DNA of 64,000 nt. Source: Oxytricha trifallax. Taxonomy: Eukaryota > Ciliophora > Spirotrichea > Sporadotrichida > Oxytrichidae. The stretch lies in contig ARYC01017056.1 of the NCBI GenBank assembly GCA_000711775.1, forward strand, positions 59,400-123,399, read 5' to 3'. This document shows, in pieces, positions 22,047 through 34,145 of the stretch; within the stretch, counting starts at the first letter, position 1; each line of letters opens with the position of its first letter. The translations under genes were made by a program, and so were the position numbers. Under the pieces are notes generated by a model that was not told where the DNA came from, did not search any database, and worked only from the letters and a program-made list of their open reading frames with translations.

Positions 22047-24115
22047 ATGGACATTCTGCTAGTAGGAGATAGTCTTGAGTAAAAATCTCTTGATAAATTA
22101 GGGTTCTCAAATCCCCATTAATATCACAAACTCTCTATTGCCTCAACCGTATCATAGAGTGCCTAGAGTGACTTGAATCTGTCCTCTATTTCCCACCAAA
22201 ACCAAAGTTTAATTATCAATCAAAGTATAGTCTAGGCTCTTCCTCAATCATCATCAAATAGTCATATTCTTGAAGAAAATTTAGTTTCAAATTCTTCTAT
22301 TGATCAAATAGTGGTATAATAAAGCTTTCAATTTTAGTATTTTTTCAATAACTTTTATCAGCTGAAATTCAAAAAATGTTATCAATTTGACGAAATTTTT
22401 TTTTAATTTAAAGCAGAAAACAGAGTTGCACAACTGCTGCTTCTAATGATAGCAATAACAAACTATAAAAGGAAATTTTCTTCGTCAGTGCAAACTCAGA
22501 TAGTAGCTTAATGAATCCTAAGGATTTGCAAAAACTAGGGAATAACAAGAGAGCCAAAAAAGTTGAGAAAAAAGAGTAGTAAATGGAAAGTAAATTCAAG
22601 TAAGTTTTATATTTTTGTTATTAGGTATAATTAACATTTAATCATTAATTGAGAATCCACTAATTTAATAAGATTTAATGTCGATTTAATAGATTATAAC
22701 CACAATTTTCTTTTAGAGTTTCATAAATGTATTTAATGGTTCGCTAATTTAAAAGTTTTAAAATAGCATGAGTTAATTTCCCATCCCATAAATTTTTAAA
22801 TAAGATACATTATAATAAAATGCTATTAGAGTTAGTCAACCTCAACAAAGCAGTATAAATCAAAGCAATGAAGAATCCTCAATCAGTAATCAAGATTCAA
22901 GCAATTCAGCTTCGAATTAATCAAGTACTAATAGTAAGAGAACAAAGAGCGATGAAAATACTTACGACTAATTTAACAAATTGACTAACAAGAAGCAAAA
23001 GTACATGAAGGAAATCATTCAAGATAAGAATGGCACATTTACCTATGTCGAAAATCCACAAGAATATAAGAAAGCGAGAAAGTAAGTTTCAATTCAATGT
23101 TCTAAAATCAATCTATAGGAGAATGTAAAACAGAGAGAGTGCAGTGAGAAGCAGACAAAGAAAGAACTATTACTAAGAAGACTTGGAACTTAAGTTTGAC
23201 AAATTGTAAAAGTTGACTAAGGAACTCAGTGAACATAACACAGGCCTTTAAGCTCAAAACTCATTGTTGTAAAAGCAGCTTGCTTATTTTGAGGATGTCT
23301 TTGCTAAGTCATAGTTGCTTGGTTATGATAGTTTCTGTGGAGTTGGAATCAAGAAAAACGAACTTGAAGAATTTAAGAGAAGCATTATAAACAAAATCAA
23401 TGCTACTTTCAGTGATGAGGAAACTGATTAATTTGAAAATTCTCTTGATTTCATCCCTGGATAGCACAGTCAAAAAAGATTAAAGCAAGATAACTTTGCC
23501 CCAATACAAAACCACTCAGCTGGCTTCTAATCGGGACTTAAGTCTTTAAGATTGGCAAGAACTAGAAATGGACAAGGATTTTAGAATTAAGGCTGTATGT
23601 TCTTAGCTATTATGTTTTGCATGATGTGCTGCTCTTCCCTAATGATAAGCCCATCAAGTACTATAAAGCTAGTCAATATGACCTAGAACACTTTCGCCAA
23701 GACTTTGATCGGATATGATGGAGGCAGAAAGCTTCTCTTCAGCAAAGTATAACAAGAAAAGTAAGTAAAAACTCTAAACTCAAAATTAGAGGACGAAGAA
23801 ATGCAAGAAGTTAAGATTGAGGAAGAACAAGATTCACTCGAACATTCAAACTTGGGAATAGTAAAGTTTACTGAGAGGTTGTTCAATGGAGAGTACACAT
23901 ACCTCACGTATATGATAATGTCAACAACTTGCTTCTTCTTCTGGATGACACCAAACTATCACAAAATTAAGGCAATGTTCAAGGGAGCTCAAGCCTAAAA
24001 ACAGGCAAATGGATCTCAAATTCAAAACGAGATCTCAAAGAAGGTTTTATCTGTGAAAGATGTTAAGAGTGAGTACAGTACCAGATCAAAGGGATTGAAA
24101 AATATTAAGTAGTGA
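22047..24115 (+). CDS. Membrane-anchored bZIP transcription factor
   Basis: Start MDILLVGDSLEQKSLDKL. A Ser/Asn/Gln-rich N-terminal half (residues ~1-230) could be an activation region. The bZIP follows: basic region KKARKRMQNRESAVRSRQRK with the conserved N and R spacing, then a zipper with Leu heptads (LELKFDKLQKLTKEL, LQAQNSLLQKQLAYFEDVF). Downstream there are two hydrophobic segments, FLAIMFCMMCCSSLMI (~23600-23650) and YLTYMIMSTTCFFFWM (~23900-23945), separated by a ~75-residue loop. A bZIP followed by membrane helices is the plan of ATF6/CREB3/bZIP28-type factors, released from the ER by proteolysis under stress; two hydrophobic segments instead of one is unusual. Stop TGA 24113-24115. 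Pieces are joined across 22326-22414, 22607-22833 and an intron at 23082-23118. Confidence 0.85.
22326..22414 (+). other. IES in bZIP gene, pointer TAAAGC
   Basis: TAAAGC at 22320-22325 and 22409-22414. Excision of 89 bp gives IVVQQSRKQSCTTAASND in frame. Confidence 0.85.
22607..22833 (+). other. IES (pointer AGTT) or intron in bZIP gene
   Basis: AGTT at 22603-22606 and 22830-22833 gives KFKQVSQPQQSS. A GT-AG intron with GTAAGT at 22601 and TTAG at 22829 would give almost the same protein (KFKVSQPQ). Confidence 0.65.
23082..23118 (+). other. 37-nt spliceosomal intron inside the bZIP basic region
   Basis: GTAAGT...CTATAG. Splicing restores KKARKRMQNRESAV; without it the frame breaks within the DNA-binding region. 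Confidence 0.85.
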
Positions 24116-24353
24116 TTTAAATCAAATATAATTAGGTATGACGTATATAAAGAAGAAACTATATATTATTAACATTTAAATTAAATAAGACATTTTAATT
24201 TATTCAATGTTTCTTTTCAAATCTTTTACATTAAGATAGTAAACAAAAGTTCATTCTCTATTACTTTTTATAAAGGTCATACTCAAATTGTTAATTTATA
24301 TAATCGCTAATTAATTAAAATATAAATTATAGTATTTATTGAATCCAAGCAAT

Positions 24354-26177
24354 AATGAATTTTAGCGATGACTAACATGTAAGTTCTTCTCAAAATTTCT
24401 GAACAAGTAATTCTAAGTTTTTACAATGATCTTTTCATATCTCCCATATTCACAATGACGCTAAGTATATTTTAATTAACAGGTGATTATCAGATTGAAT
24501 GGCAGTACCATGAAAAACTGAGAAGAAACTAAAGTAGAGTTTTAATCATAATAATTATTTATATTTTTCTGTGTTTAAAAACACAAGAGTTAAGTGACAA
24601 TATGAATTTATGTGATATGCTGAAAGTAGCTTGCAAGAGATTTGGCCATAAAGAAAACTATAAAATTGCAAAATTATTTAATAAAAATGGAATACAGCTG
24701 TTCTAAGACGATTTAGTGCTCCTGTCGCATGAGGATATTTTGTACATGGCAATAAAAGGTATGGGATAATTAGATTAGATATGCGTTTGATGTGCAGTTT
24801 ATATTGTACTTGCGATAATGATATTTTGATACATTTTGTTCACAAATCTTTGTAATGAAGGAGTTTAAGCTCAAACTTTATTTATAGGGGAGGATTTCAA
24901 TTACAGTGCAATTTTAGATGACTACACTATTGGAAAAGAATTAGGCGTAGGAGGCTTTGGAAAGGTTATGTTAGGAAAGCACAAAGAAGAGAAAAAAGAG
25001 GTAGCAATAAAATTCATGGATGTTTCGGAAAGTTGTAAGTGAATCGTCAACTTATTAATGAATTGTTGTATATAGTGGCATCAGCAAATACCATCCAGGA
25101 AATATATCGTGAGGCTGAATCACTGAAAAAGCTCAATCACAAAAATATTATCGCACTATATCACGCTTTTCTAGAAGGGAAATAATTGTGCATGATCATG
25201 GAATATGCAGCAGGTGGGGAATTATATAAATACGTGGAGGAGCGCCAACGTATAAATGAGATCGATACAAGGAGAATCATTATACAAATCATAAATGCAA
25301 TGTCATACTGCCACAACAGAGGCATAGTGCACAGAGATCTGAAATTGGAAAATGTCCTCTTTAAAGCTGAGGGAGATCTATTAGTGAAAGTAGTTGACTT
25401 CGGCATAGCAGGAGTATGTGCAGGTGGAAAGAAAGATAAAGTTGATGCGGGGTCAATCGCATACATGCCCCCAGAGACTTTTAAAAGTCAAGCACAGACC
25501 TCTCCAGCAATAGATGTATGGGCTATTGGAGTTATGATGTATGCAATGCTTTATGGTCATTTACCTTTCTGGGGAGATAATGAAGATGAGTTTATTGATA
25601 GAATTATCAATGCCCCGCTTAAATTTGATGCTGATGTACCAGTTACAGCAGATTTTTTATGCCTTATTATAGCTTTATTTAAGATTGCAAAGAAATGATC
25701 AAAGGTATGTTATAGAAAGATCCAGAGCGTAGATTACAGCTCATCGACGTGATGAATCTGCCTTACTACATGTTAGACGATGAAGATTTGGAAGAGGACA
25801 TAAAGAAAGCTCACGAATAAGTTGAAGAGGTAAAACATCGCGATGAAGAGACTAAGGAAAAACAATGGGAATCAGATATTCTCTCTGGTCTGCATTTGAA
25901 TCAGCACTCTTCCACTGGGAGTAGCTCAAATAAATCAACAGCGAGTAAGACGCCAAGCAGCAAACCTAGCGCACATGGGAAAGAAAAAACTCCTGCAAGC
26001 AGTAAAGGCTCAACATAGGGAAGTTCATTCGGCAGCTCGCTCAAAAATAAAAAACCAGGAGGTCCTCCTGTAAAAAAAAACAATGCTTATTTTATTACTA
26101 TTAATATTTACATATTTTAATATGTTTGACAACAACATATTTAAATTACTGTATCGGGTATAAAGAAGAAGTAGTGA
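24354..26177 (+). CDS. Ser/Thr protein kinase, CAMK/AMPK-like, with N-terminal ubiquitin/DCX-like domain
   Basis: N-terminal pieces encode MNFSDDQ + VIIRLNGSTMKN, then LSDNMNLCDMLKVACKRFG and LFQDDLVLLSHEDILYMAIK, a beta-grasp-like module. The kinase domain (24900-25780) has LGVGGFGKVMLGKH, VAIKFMDV, HRDLKLENVLF, DFGIAGV, a PPE in place of APE, DVWAIGVMMY and the C-lobe end KDPERRLQLIDVMNLPYYM. A Ser/Lys-rich tail ends GGPPVKKKQ. All catalytic residues are present, so it should be active. Non-coding pieces: intron or IES 24379-24482, IES 24542-24591, intron or IES 24759-24897, intron 25035-25075, IES 25655-25686, IES 26075-26164. One in-frame TGA (24519-24521) lies in the N-terminal piece and is unexplained. 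Stop TGA 26175-26177. Confidence 0.85.
24542..24591 (+). other. IES in kinase gene, pointer GAGTT
   Basis: GAGTT at 24537-24541 and 24587-24591. Excision of 50 bp gives ETKVELSDNMNLCDM in frame. Confidence 0.8.
24759..24897 (+). other. Intron (GTATGG...TTATAG) or IES (pointer AGG) in kinase gene
   Basis: Either reading joins LYMAIK to GEDFNYSAILDDYTIG. Confidence 0.75.
25035..25075 (+). other. 41-nt intron in kinase gene
   Basis: GTAAGTG...TATATAG. Splicing gives KFMDVSESLASANTIQEI in frame, ahead of the conserved Glu of the C helix. Confidence 0.8.
25655..25686 (+). other. 32-bp IES in kinase gene, pointer GATT
   Basis: GATT at 25651-25654 and 25683-25686. Excision joins VPVTAD to CKEMIKGMLQKDPERR, the conserved end of the kinase C-lobe, and removes a TGA frame. 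Confidence 0.9.
26075..26164 (+). other. Terminal IES in kinase gene, pointer TAAA
   Basis: TAAA at 26071-26074 and 26161-26164. Excision of 90 bp gives the ending GGPPVKKKQ and TGA. If it is retained, the protein gains about 16 unlikely residues (NNAYFITINIYIF...) before another TGA. Confidence 0.6.
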
Positions 26178-26662
26178 CTTAGTAGAAAGCCATGAGATTA
26201 AATAATTAAATATATGCGTATTGAAAGTAAATAGCTATGCAGTTATTATGTAACATTCAAACTAAAATTTAATTATTGTTTATTTTATTCAATTTTTACA
26301 GAATATATTACTATAACTATATGTGAGCTTTAGTAAAATTTTGAATTTCTAAGAGATTAAATAAAAAACATTCTTTAATTCATCGATATCTATGATATAT
26401 ATATAATGATTGGTTGCTAACTTTGTCTTAAATTGCTAGCTATTTTTACAATTATTGACACTATAAATAATGTCAATAAAAATAACAGATTTAGTAAAAA
26501 TACATTTATTATCGTTTAATATTGCAATAAAATAAATGAATGAGGAAAATAAAATTATAACCTTGATACAAAAACTATTATTTTCAATATTTAGTTTGTT
26601 GATTAAAAATAGAGTTAAAAGAACTTGATAACTTATGATATAGAATAATTAAACTGCAACAT
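26178..26662. other. AT-rich intergenic region
   Basis: 485 bases between the kinase and the next family-A-like gene. No coding signal. Confidence 0.6.
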
Positions 26663-27736
26663 ATGGTTGAATTAGCAATTTAAGTAAGTAATTTGCTAAA
26701 ATAAGGAATCCCCATAATATTTTATTACTTTGAACTACGTATTATGATCTTGTTATTATAAGCATCGTTCATTAATTAATTTTATTAGATCATTTTAGGA
26801 TTTAAAATCAAAAATTAACACTGCAAATGACGAAGCAAATATACTACCAAGCAATGACATAAGAGACAACTCTGTCAAGAAGGTAAGATCAATTATTAAA
26901 AATATAATATATTTAAGGGAGTTGCAAGGGGCTTGCGCAATGGCACTGTGCTGAATTTCAATCCATCTACATCATAATCAGGCAACAAATTCTTATTATT
27001 TGGTTAATTTCTATATAGATGCGTAGGAGAAGCATGAAGAGATGTAGCTCGAATTTCTTAATAATTTAGACTGTAAGATTTACATTATTATTTTTAAATA
27101 TTTTACTTAGAAGATCAAGACTAAGAGGAGGAAAAGTCTCCCTAATATCCTAAATACGAGGATTATGATGACAAGGAAATTCATCAACTAGAATACTTAC
27201 TAGTTGACAGATGGTGGAGGGGTAAGAATCTTTTAAAACTTTAATTTATTTTAGAGAGTAAAATTAAGAACACCGAGATCTCATAAAATGGTATTGTTGG
27301 CATGAAGTAGCAAATTGAAGATACATATAATGGACTAAAGGATTAGGAAAAGATTCAATTGCACTACTTAATGTCATACAAAGGAAAATCAAAGGCAGGA
27401 ATCAAAATTAAAATCCGCATGAATTTTTTATTCATTGATAAATTTTAATAAATACTGAGCAAGCTTCTCATTGACAAGGAAACTGACACAATCCTTCAAC
27501 TTGTATATGTCAAGGTTGCATTCAAGCCTGCCTTAGAATTCCTTGCCAGATGCATAACTGCAACATGCAAAAGAATTTCTACTTATAAGGGCATCTTAGA
27601 TGGAGTTCTAAAGGACACTAATAATCTTATTGAAAGTACCACACTCAAAAGAATTAAAGAAGAACTATTTTACTTAATGGATGTTTAAGACTAGATGATG
27701 AGACTTGATTCAATGAAGGAAGCTGAGGCCTAGTGA
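26663..27736 (+). CDS. Family-A-related protein, copy 3 (unknown function)
   Basis: Start MVELAIQ, then intron 26684-26798, DLKSKINTANDEANIL, intron 26883-26917, and GVARGLRNGTVLNFNPS. The junctions near 26985-27015 and 27070-27112 are not resolved. DQDQEEEKSPQYPKYEDY follows, then the helix motif HQLEYLLVDRWW, intron 27222-27254, and the family core LMSYKGKSKAGIKIKIRMNF, DKFQQILSKLLIDKETDTIL, QLVYVKVAFKPALEFLARC, ending MRLDSMKEAEAQ. TGA 27734-27736. The core aligns with the genes at 2001, 4934 and 28266. The C-terminus is shorter than in copies 1-2 and lacks their acidic tail. Confidence 0.75.
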
Positions 27737-28265
27737 ATCATCAAAGAGAAGTATATATTACCAGTCTGTCCTCATTTTTCTTGACAGCCTCTACATTTTA
27801 TTGAGTCAGATCTTCTAATTAAAATTACAACTCTCTATTGAGATTTATTGATAATGACACAAATAAACTTGAGAAAAAAGTATATGTGGATAAGATTGGA
27901 CGCTTTAATTAATTAATTAATACTTAAATAGAATTATTTTAACATTTTTGAAAATATTTATTTTATCAATTTTATTTATTATTTATTTATAAAAAATGAT
28001 AATTTTTGATTTCTTTGTTAATCAAATTATTAGCCAAATATTGTTTGAATTTATATATTTTATGTGTTAATTTCTATATTATTAATATAAAAACAAACAT
28101 ATGATCTTGAGATTAATTAAATGATTTGATAGAATAAAATTTAGTCATTCAATAATAAAATATTTGTTTTTTATCATTAATTTAAATATCTTGGTTCAGA
28201 GACTAAAAATATAACTTAAGAGAATCCCATAATTATTCTAGTAATATAAGAAAAAATTTAAGTAA
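27737..28265. other. AT-rich intergenic region
   Basis: 529 bases between two tandem family members. No coding signal. Confidence 0.6.
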
Positions 28266-29098
28266 ATGATTGAATAGGAAGAAAAAATCCAAAAAGTAAG
28301 ACTTTTCCAGACCAATAATACTTGCTTTATATTTTTAATTTAAATTAGGGAGTTATGGGAGGCTCGAGTGATCACCCTGAAAAGAATGTCAATCCTTCTA
28401 ATCTCTTAAAAGGTATGTAAATTTTTATTTTTGTATAACTTTTGATATATTTAGCATCAAGGGGTTAACAAGATGATCAGCTTCAACAATCGCAAATCAA
28501 ATTGACAGGTAAGATTTTCTTTTTTGCCTATAACTTTATAAAATTAGACTCTTAATAATAGGTGTAAAATAAACCTGCAAATCCTCACGAATTTTTAGCA
28601 GAGAATGGTGACATTCCTCAGTTAGAGGAAATGCTCTAAGATAGATGGGAAAGAGAGGGTGGAGTAGCCTTGGTCGCAAATAGTGATGAAAATTAAGACT
28701 TATTTGCCAAATTAAGTAATTATGCCTCCCTAAGCTACAGCATGAGCTACAAGGGAAATGTGAAGACTGAAATCAAAATAAGAATCCGTTTGAACTTTCG
28801 CTTCAATGATATGTTTTAATAAACACTGGCAAAACTTTTAGTTGATAAGGAAGAGGATACACTAATTCAATTAGTCGTTGCTAAAAAGGTCTTCTCCTAA
28901 GCAAGATAATTTCTCACTATTTGCGCAGAAGCAGCTTTCTATAAAAGAGCTCATTATATAGGAATTTTAGAGGGAAAAATCAAGGATGAATCAAATTTTA
29001 TCAATAATATTTCACTTAAGGACATCGAAAACGAACATGCATTCATTCAGAAAGTGAAATAGAAACTTTACATTTATGAGCATACCAATTTAAAATGA
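28266..29098 (+). CDS. Family-A-related protein, copy 4 (unknown function)
   Basis: Start MIEQEEKIQK, intron 28296-28348, GVMGGSSDHPEKNVNPSN, a second intron (GTATGT at about 28414 to TTTAG near 28456), ASRGQQDDQLQQSQIKLT, then an interruption at about 28509-28561 whose exact join I could not place in frame. After it comes PANPHEFLAENGDIPQL, the helix motif LEEMLQDRWERE, and the core YSMSYKGNVKTEIKIRIRL, FRFNDMFQQTLAKLLVDKEE, DTLIQLVVAKKVFSQARQFL, ending YIYEHTNLK. TGA 29096-29098. Closest to copy 3 beside it. No membrane segment, signal or catalytic motif. Confidence 0.75.
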
Positions 29099-30542
29099 AG
29101 AGGATGGAAATATTCAAAGTGAGATAGGATATAGTAACTGAGATTGTCACCATTGGATATAAATTTTATAAAATTTAATTCCTAAATTTAATTGAATCTT
29201 AATAATACTATATCATTTTTACATATATGAAAACTTTGGAATAAGACTTATTAAAACTTTTAATAATATTTATTGTTATTAATTTATTAAGCATTATATG
29301 AATTTATATTTCAAAATATTAACCCTAAAAGATTAACAACACATTTGAATTATATACAAAAATACAATTTATAAATGTTTTAAAACTATAATTCATTATA
29401 AACTATATCAATTTATTAACTTTATAAATTGTAGCGATGTCAATATAATGATAATATTTGTTAATTAAAATCACATTATTTTTAATTAATTCATTATTAT
29501 AATATACTTAAATTTGATTAAAACTTATTGTAAAATTGCAAATTAAATATAAATAATTTAAATTTACAATTGGAATTAAAAAATATTTGAATCATAAATA
29601 TTCCAAAAACATAAATTTAAATAAGAATTGATAAATTATTAAAAAATTTTATGAATTAAAACTTAATTAATTTAAAAGTAAAAATATCTATTTTGCTTCT
29701 TCAAATTAGTATATAATAAACATTCATATTATACAAGTGACAAAATGTGTTTTATCATAAACACAAAATTAATAAAATAAGAATTATATATACTATTTCA
29801 AATTTATGGAAAATGTGTATTTTCAGCCTGTTTTATTAAAAAATTATAATAATTAATGCAATTATATTTTTGTGAAAACCCTTAAATCAAATATAAATAA
29901 ACAATAAATAGTAAAATTATTAATTTTAAAAAGAAATAAAAATTTATATAACTGTAGATTTAAGTAAAAAGAATTTATAGAGATTTCAACAAATTAATTA
30001 AATTATACTTTTAAATAATTATTTATTGATATTAATTTTATTGAAAAATATTCTATTGAATAATTATATAAAATCCTGAAAAAAGATATATTAAAAAAAC
30101 AATTAAAAACTGTAAACAGACAATAATTTTAAACTAAAATTATTAAAATATTTGAAAATCAAATAGAGTCCTATATTATTATATTTAATGGATTCGAAAG
30201 AGAATATTATAAATTAAACAGCCACTCTTTAACTTCCTTTCATTGGCATTTAATCCACAAAGAATAGCAGGTATACTTGCATATTTAAACTATATATTTA
30301 TTTAGATAAACGACAGACAGATGATCTCTATTTTCAGATAATAATCCTTCATCCTATATAGTAAAATATACAAATAGTGATAATTAATTTAATTTAATTA
30401 TGACTTGGTGAGAGCACGTTCTTTTATAAATTTAGACGAGAGGAATGTAGCTGATACCTCAAAGTTTAATCAAAACACCAAATTAAAATTGTTTGTTGTA
30501 AAAATGTTCCCCTACTCTTTGAGACGTTAAAACCATTAACAA
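29099..30542. other. Long AT-rich non-coding region
   Basis: 1.44 kb of very AT-rich DNA with TGA-dense frames. No repeats or RNA genes recognised. Confidence 0.65.
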
Positions 30543-33500
30543 ATGGGTTCTTTCGTTGAGTTAACTAACAATCAAAGCAGTGATACTTCAACTTAACTTA
30601 AAAAATCTTAAACTGTGAAAAGTTAAAAGTTGGAGCATTTCAAAATAGAGATTGATAGTTCGAAGTGTTAAGAGCATGGAGATGATACTGCATTGCGTTA
30701 ATTCAGGAAGAAGGTCATGGAGAAATTTGGATTTAGCGAAAACTTCAAAATTTACAACAATTAAGGTCTGCTGATTGAAGAGAGCGAGATATACTTCCTT
30801 CAGAATGATGCAAATAATTAAGCTGTCGTATATATATCTGCTGCAAGTAAGTATATCACGAAATAAGTTACTTCAGTTTTTTTTATAGACTTGTGTATTA
30901 ATTTATATTTATTAACTTAGATGAATCTTTTGATTATGAGACATACATTAAGATGTTCAAAAATTTGGGTACAATCAAAAATTTAAAGTTTTTATTTTTA
31001 ATCTTTAAGATTAAGAATTTAAACTTTTTATTCAAAAGAAGTATAATATTTTGTGAATAATTATAGAATTAAACTTTTTAGGAAGAATATAAATTATTTT
31101 AATTTCTTTTTAAATAAATTTTTTTGTTTGTTCCCAAAATTTGAAGAAGCTAGGTGAAGGAGGATATGGTTTAGTACATCTAGGTCGTCATGTAATTAGT
31201 GGGGAAGAATTTGCGATAAAATTCATGATGCCATCTCAACACAGAGCAGACGAAGCCGGTAAAGCTTTCAAAGAAGCTTAAGTACTACAGTCTATGAAAC
31301 ATGCAAACATCATCAAATTACACAATGTCTTTCAACTATCTGATACTAAAATTGTTTTACTAATGGAATACATTCAAGGTGGAAACTTGAAAGACTATAT
31401 ATTGACAAGAGAAAGGTATAGAATTACTGAAGAGGAAGCTTCGTAGTTAATGATATAAATTGGATCTGCGATTAATTACTGTCATTAATAGTAAATCGTT
31501 CATAGAGACATCAAACTTGAAAATATAATGTTAAATCAGCCTAATGACTTAAATCAAGGAATTAAAATTATAGATTTTGGAATAGCTGGTAAAATAGAGA
31601 AATCTTTAGAGTAGCACAAGGCAGGTACACTAAGATATTGCCCTCCTGAGTTACTCTCAGAGTAAAGCTTTAAAGCAGATCCTTCATTCGATGTGTGGTC
31701 ACTAGGGATATTATTATATAGGCTTGTCTTTGGAAAATTTCCATTTGATGGCGAGGATTGGACCACCACTAAATAAGCAATAATAAAATCTCAATTTTCC
31801 TTTCCCGAGGATTCTGATTGGTATGTAAGCGATACTTGCAAAGCTCTAATTAAGTTAATGTTAAATAAAATTCCTCACAAAAGACCGAAACTATACTAGC
31901 TTATTAGACATCCTTGGTTTTAAAGTCATTAAAACCCATCTATGATGAATACTTCAATGTTCCCACAAGACACCATGATGAATTTCTTCAAGTAAGAATT
32001 AAATTTGATTAGCCAAAAGACTCTGAAGTTAGACGAAAGTTCTTCATCTCCTATATCATTAAGTGCCAAGAAGAGAATTAAATAGTAGATAAAATCTGAT
32101 AAAGTTACGAGCAGATTTCATATGAAAAACAAAGCTAACAATTTAAACATAAAAACTATAGATTAAATTTTGATTTTATATTAAAATGATAAGGTAGGGA
32201 CTAGGATCATATTTTTAATTAAATATTTTTGAAAGTAATTTTAAACATCTTTATAAAAATATATACTAAATAAATTTTACTGAATCCCCCAAAAAATTAC
32301 GTAAATTAAATAAACAGGATAGGAAATTATTTTTTGAGAGGCATATATTTTGCTCATTTGATGCTCCATTAAAATAGAAATTAAACCAAAAAATAGATTA
32401 TTTTGTTTAAATAGAGCAAATACATTGCTTAAATATCAAAGTCCCTACTCAATTTCATCTATAAACAATGAAAGAGTGCAATATAATATTGTTAATAACG
32501 AAGGAGAAGCAAAATTTTAATTGAAAGATAATATAATCAGAAAGTCTCATGACCTTGAAAGAAAAAATTTGTCTAATTTGCGATAGTATAGAGTGAATAA
32601 TCTCTAAAATTATCTACATTAAGATCACATTATAACTCCAAAGTAAATTGAAATGCCGAGTTTGATAGTAGAGAGCTAATTAGCTGGATCATATTCAACT
32701 AAAAATAGAGTTCCAAAAAGTAAAATTTTATCCGTGTAACTAAAGAATAAATAATAATCTAATTAAGAAACGCAATTTCTGCCAGCAATCAAATAGGCTT
32801 AAGTTACAATCGATAATAGAAGAAGTGAGCCTAAGTAAACAGATTTTTTAAATCTTCCATTATTTTAACTTTTTCAGATATAAACCTCGTAGATTCGAGA
32901 TAACTTACTAAAAGTAGGATTTTAACTATAAATGACAGAGAGCGTTATAACTCAGATTCAAAATTGAATTAAGTTCCATCAGTTTAAAGTTTCAGATCAA
33001 TCCAAGTTAACAACAAAATCTCTTAATTAACACCAGTGAATAAAAATGGTCAACTTACCACGAAAGGAAAGTAAAAAACTCTAGGGTCAGTTTCTTAGTT
33101 TAATTTGGAGTAGACTGGGTCTGTGATAGGCAGTAAATTTGAGTTACCTCAAATTAATGATACACTTCATGAAGAGGACTTCGAAGAAACTAGGGTTATT
33201 GGTAAAATTAATTTTAATAATCCAAGTCAGGGCAGTTAAAAAGCGAATACTAAGAGGCAGTAATCACTTATAATTTAAATTATGATTTAAATACATAATT
33301 TACAAATTATATTAATTAAATTAAAATTTTCTTTAGAAATTTATAAAATTTTACAATTTGATTAAATCTAGATGAGTTTAATGAATATTTGTTATTGGCA
33401 TTCAAAATCAAATAGATTTGAAAAATATGTTTTATGAATAAATATCTAAATTTGATTAGATAAACAACAAAATTAAAGACTTTATCAAATAAAAATTTAC

Positions 33501-34145
33501 TTTTTTTAAATTAATTTAAATTGTTCCATTTAAATTAGGATGGCATTTATAAAAGTTTTGATTACATTTTGATTTATTTCTTCTAAATAACTACTTCCAA
33601 CTTAATTAATAATTTATCTTATTATAACACAGGGTTGGCTTCAACAAGTACAACAGTGATAGATGATAAATCAGTAGGACAGAATCTCAATCACAAAAAT
33701 ATTAATTATTCAAAGAAGACTTTTAAATTAAACAGTTAAAACATAATTATGGTTTCTTCAAATCATAGCAGCCTTATCAATAAATTATCTTCAAAATTAA
33801 ATCTCACTAAAGATATTGCTAATTTATAAGATATTCTTTAATAAGTCTAATTGTAGATAGATAATCTACAAATATATTTCATCATATAATGCTGATTAGT
33901 ATGAAAATATACAACTTCCATTATCTATATTGCCTCATGCTGATTTTCTTAATAGAAATGGCAGCAACAGCCAGATTAAAGGTTTCTCTAGTAAAAATAG
34001 CTATATAAGAGAGAAGAGCAACGTTTAAAGTATATATTTAATAAAAATTATATTTTAAAATATTATTGTATATTTATATTAAAATATAAAAGTGAATAGA
34101 AACTAACAAAGATATGATCAAAATTATTTTATTAGATTATTATGA
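30543..34145 (+). CDS. Ser/Thr protein kinase, CAMK/AMPK-like, with N-terminal domain and long disordered tail
   Basis: MDS1 starts MGSFVELTNNQSSDTSTQ and encodes a beta-grasp-like module (HFKIEIDSSKCQEHGDDT, MEKFGFSENFKIYNNQG). Intron 30847-30920 and an IES (30968-31143) lead into the kinase domain: LGEGGYGLVHLGRH, EFAIKFMMP, HRDIKLENIML, IDFGIAGKIE, CPPE in place of APE, DVWSLGILLYRLVFGKFPF, KRPKLYQLIRHPWF. The catalytic residues are complete. The rest (32000-34145) is Ser/Gln/Asn-rich and disordered, in several MDSs (VNNEGEAKFQLKDNIIRK; TINDRERYNSDSKLNQV; LASTSTTVIDDKSVGQNL; YENIQLPLSILPHADFL) whose junctions near 32190-32330, 32930, 33210-33630 and 33890 I could not fix. Same plan as the kinase at 24354, so the two are probably distant paralogs. 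The 3' end is approximate. Confidence 0.8.
30847..30920 (+). other. 74-nt intron in second kinase gene
   Basis: GTAAGTA...CTTAG. Splicing gives VYISAANESFDYETYIKMF in frame. Confidence 0.75.
30968..31143 (+). other. IES in second kinase gene, pointer AAAATTTG
   Basis: The 8-bp repeat AAAATTTG lies at 30960-30967 and 31136-31143. Excision of 176 bp gives YIKMFKNLKKLGEGGYGLVH in frame, directly ahead of the Gly-rich loop. Confidence 0.9.

Noticed and set aside
26178-26530. Possible extension of the first kinase beyond 26177
   Set aside because: The TAAA pointer gives a compact Lys-rich end with TGA. Downstream frames have no conserved kinase-tail sequence.
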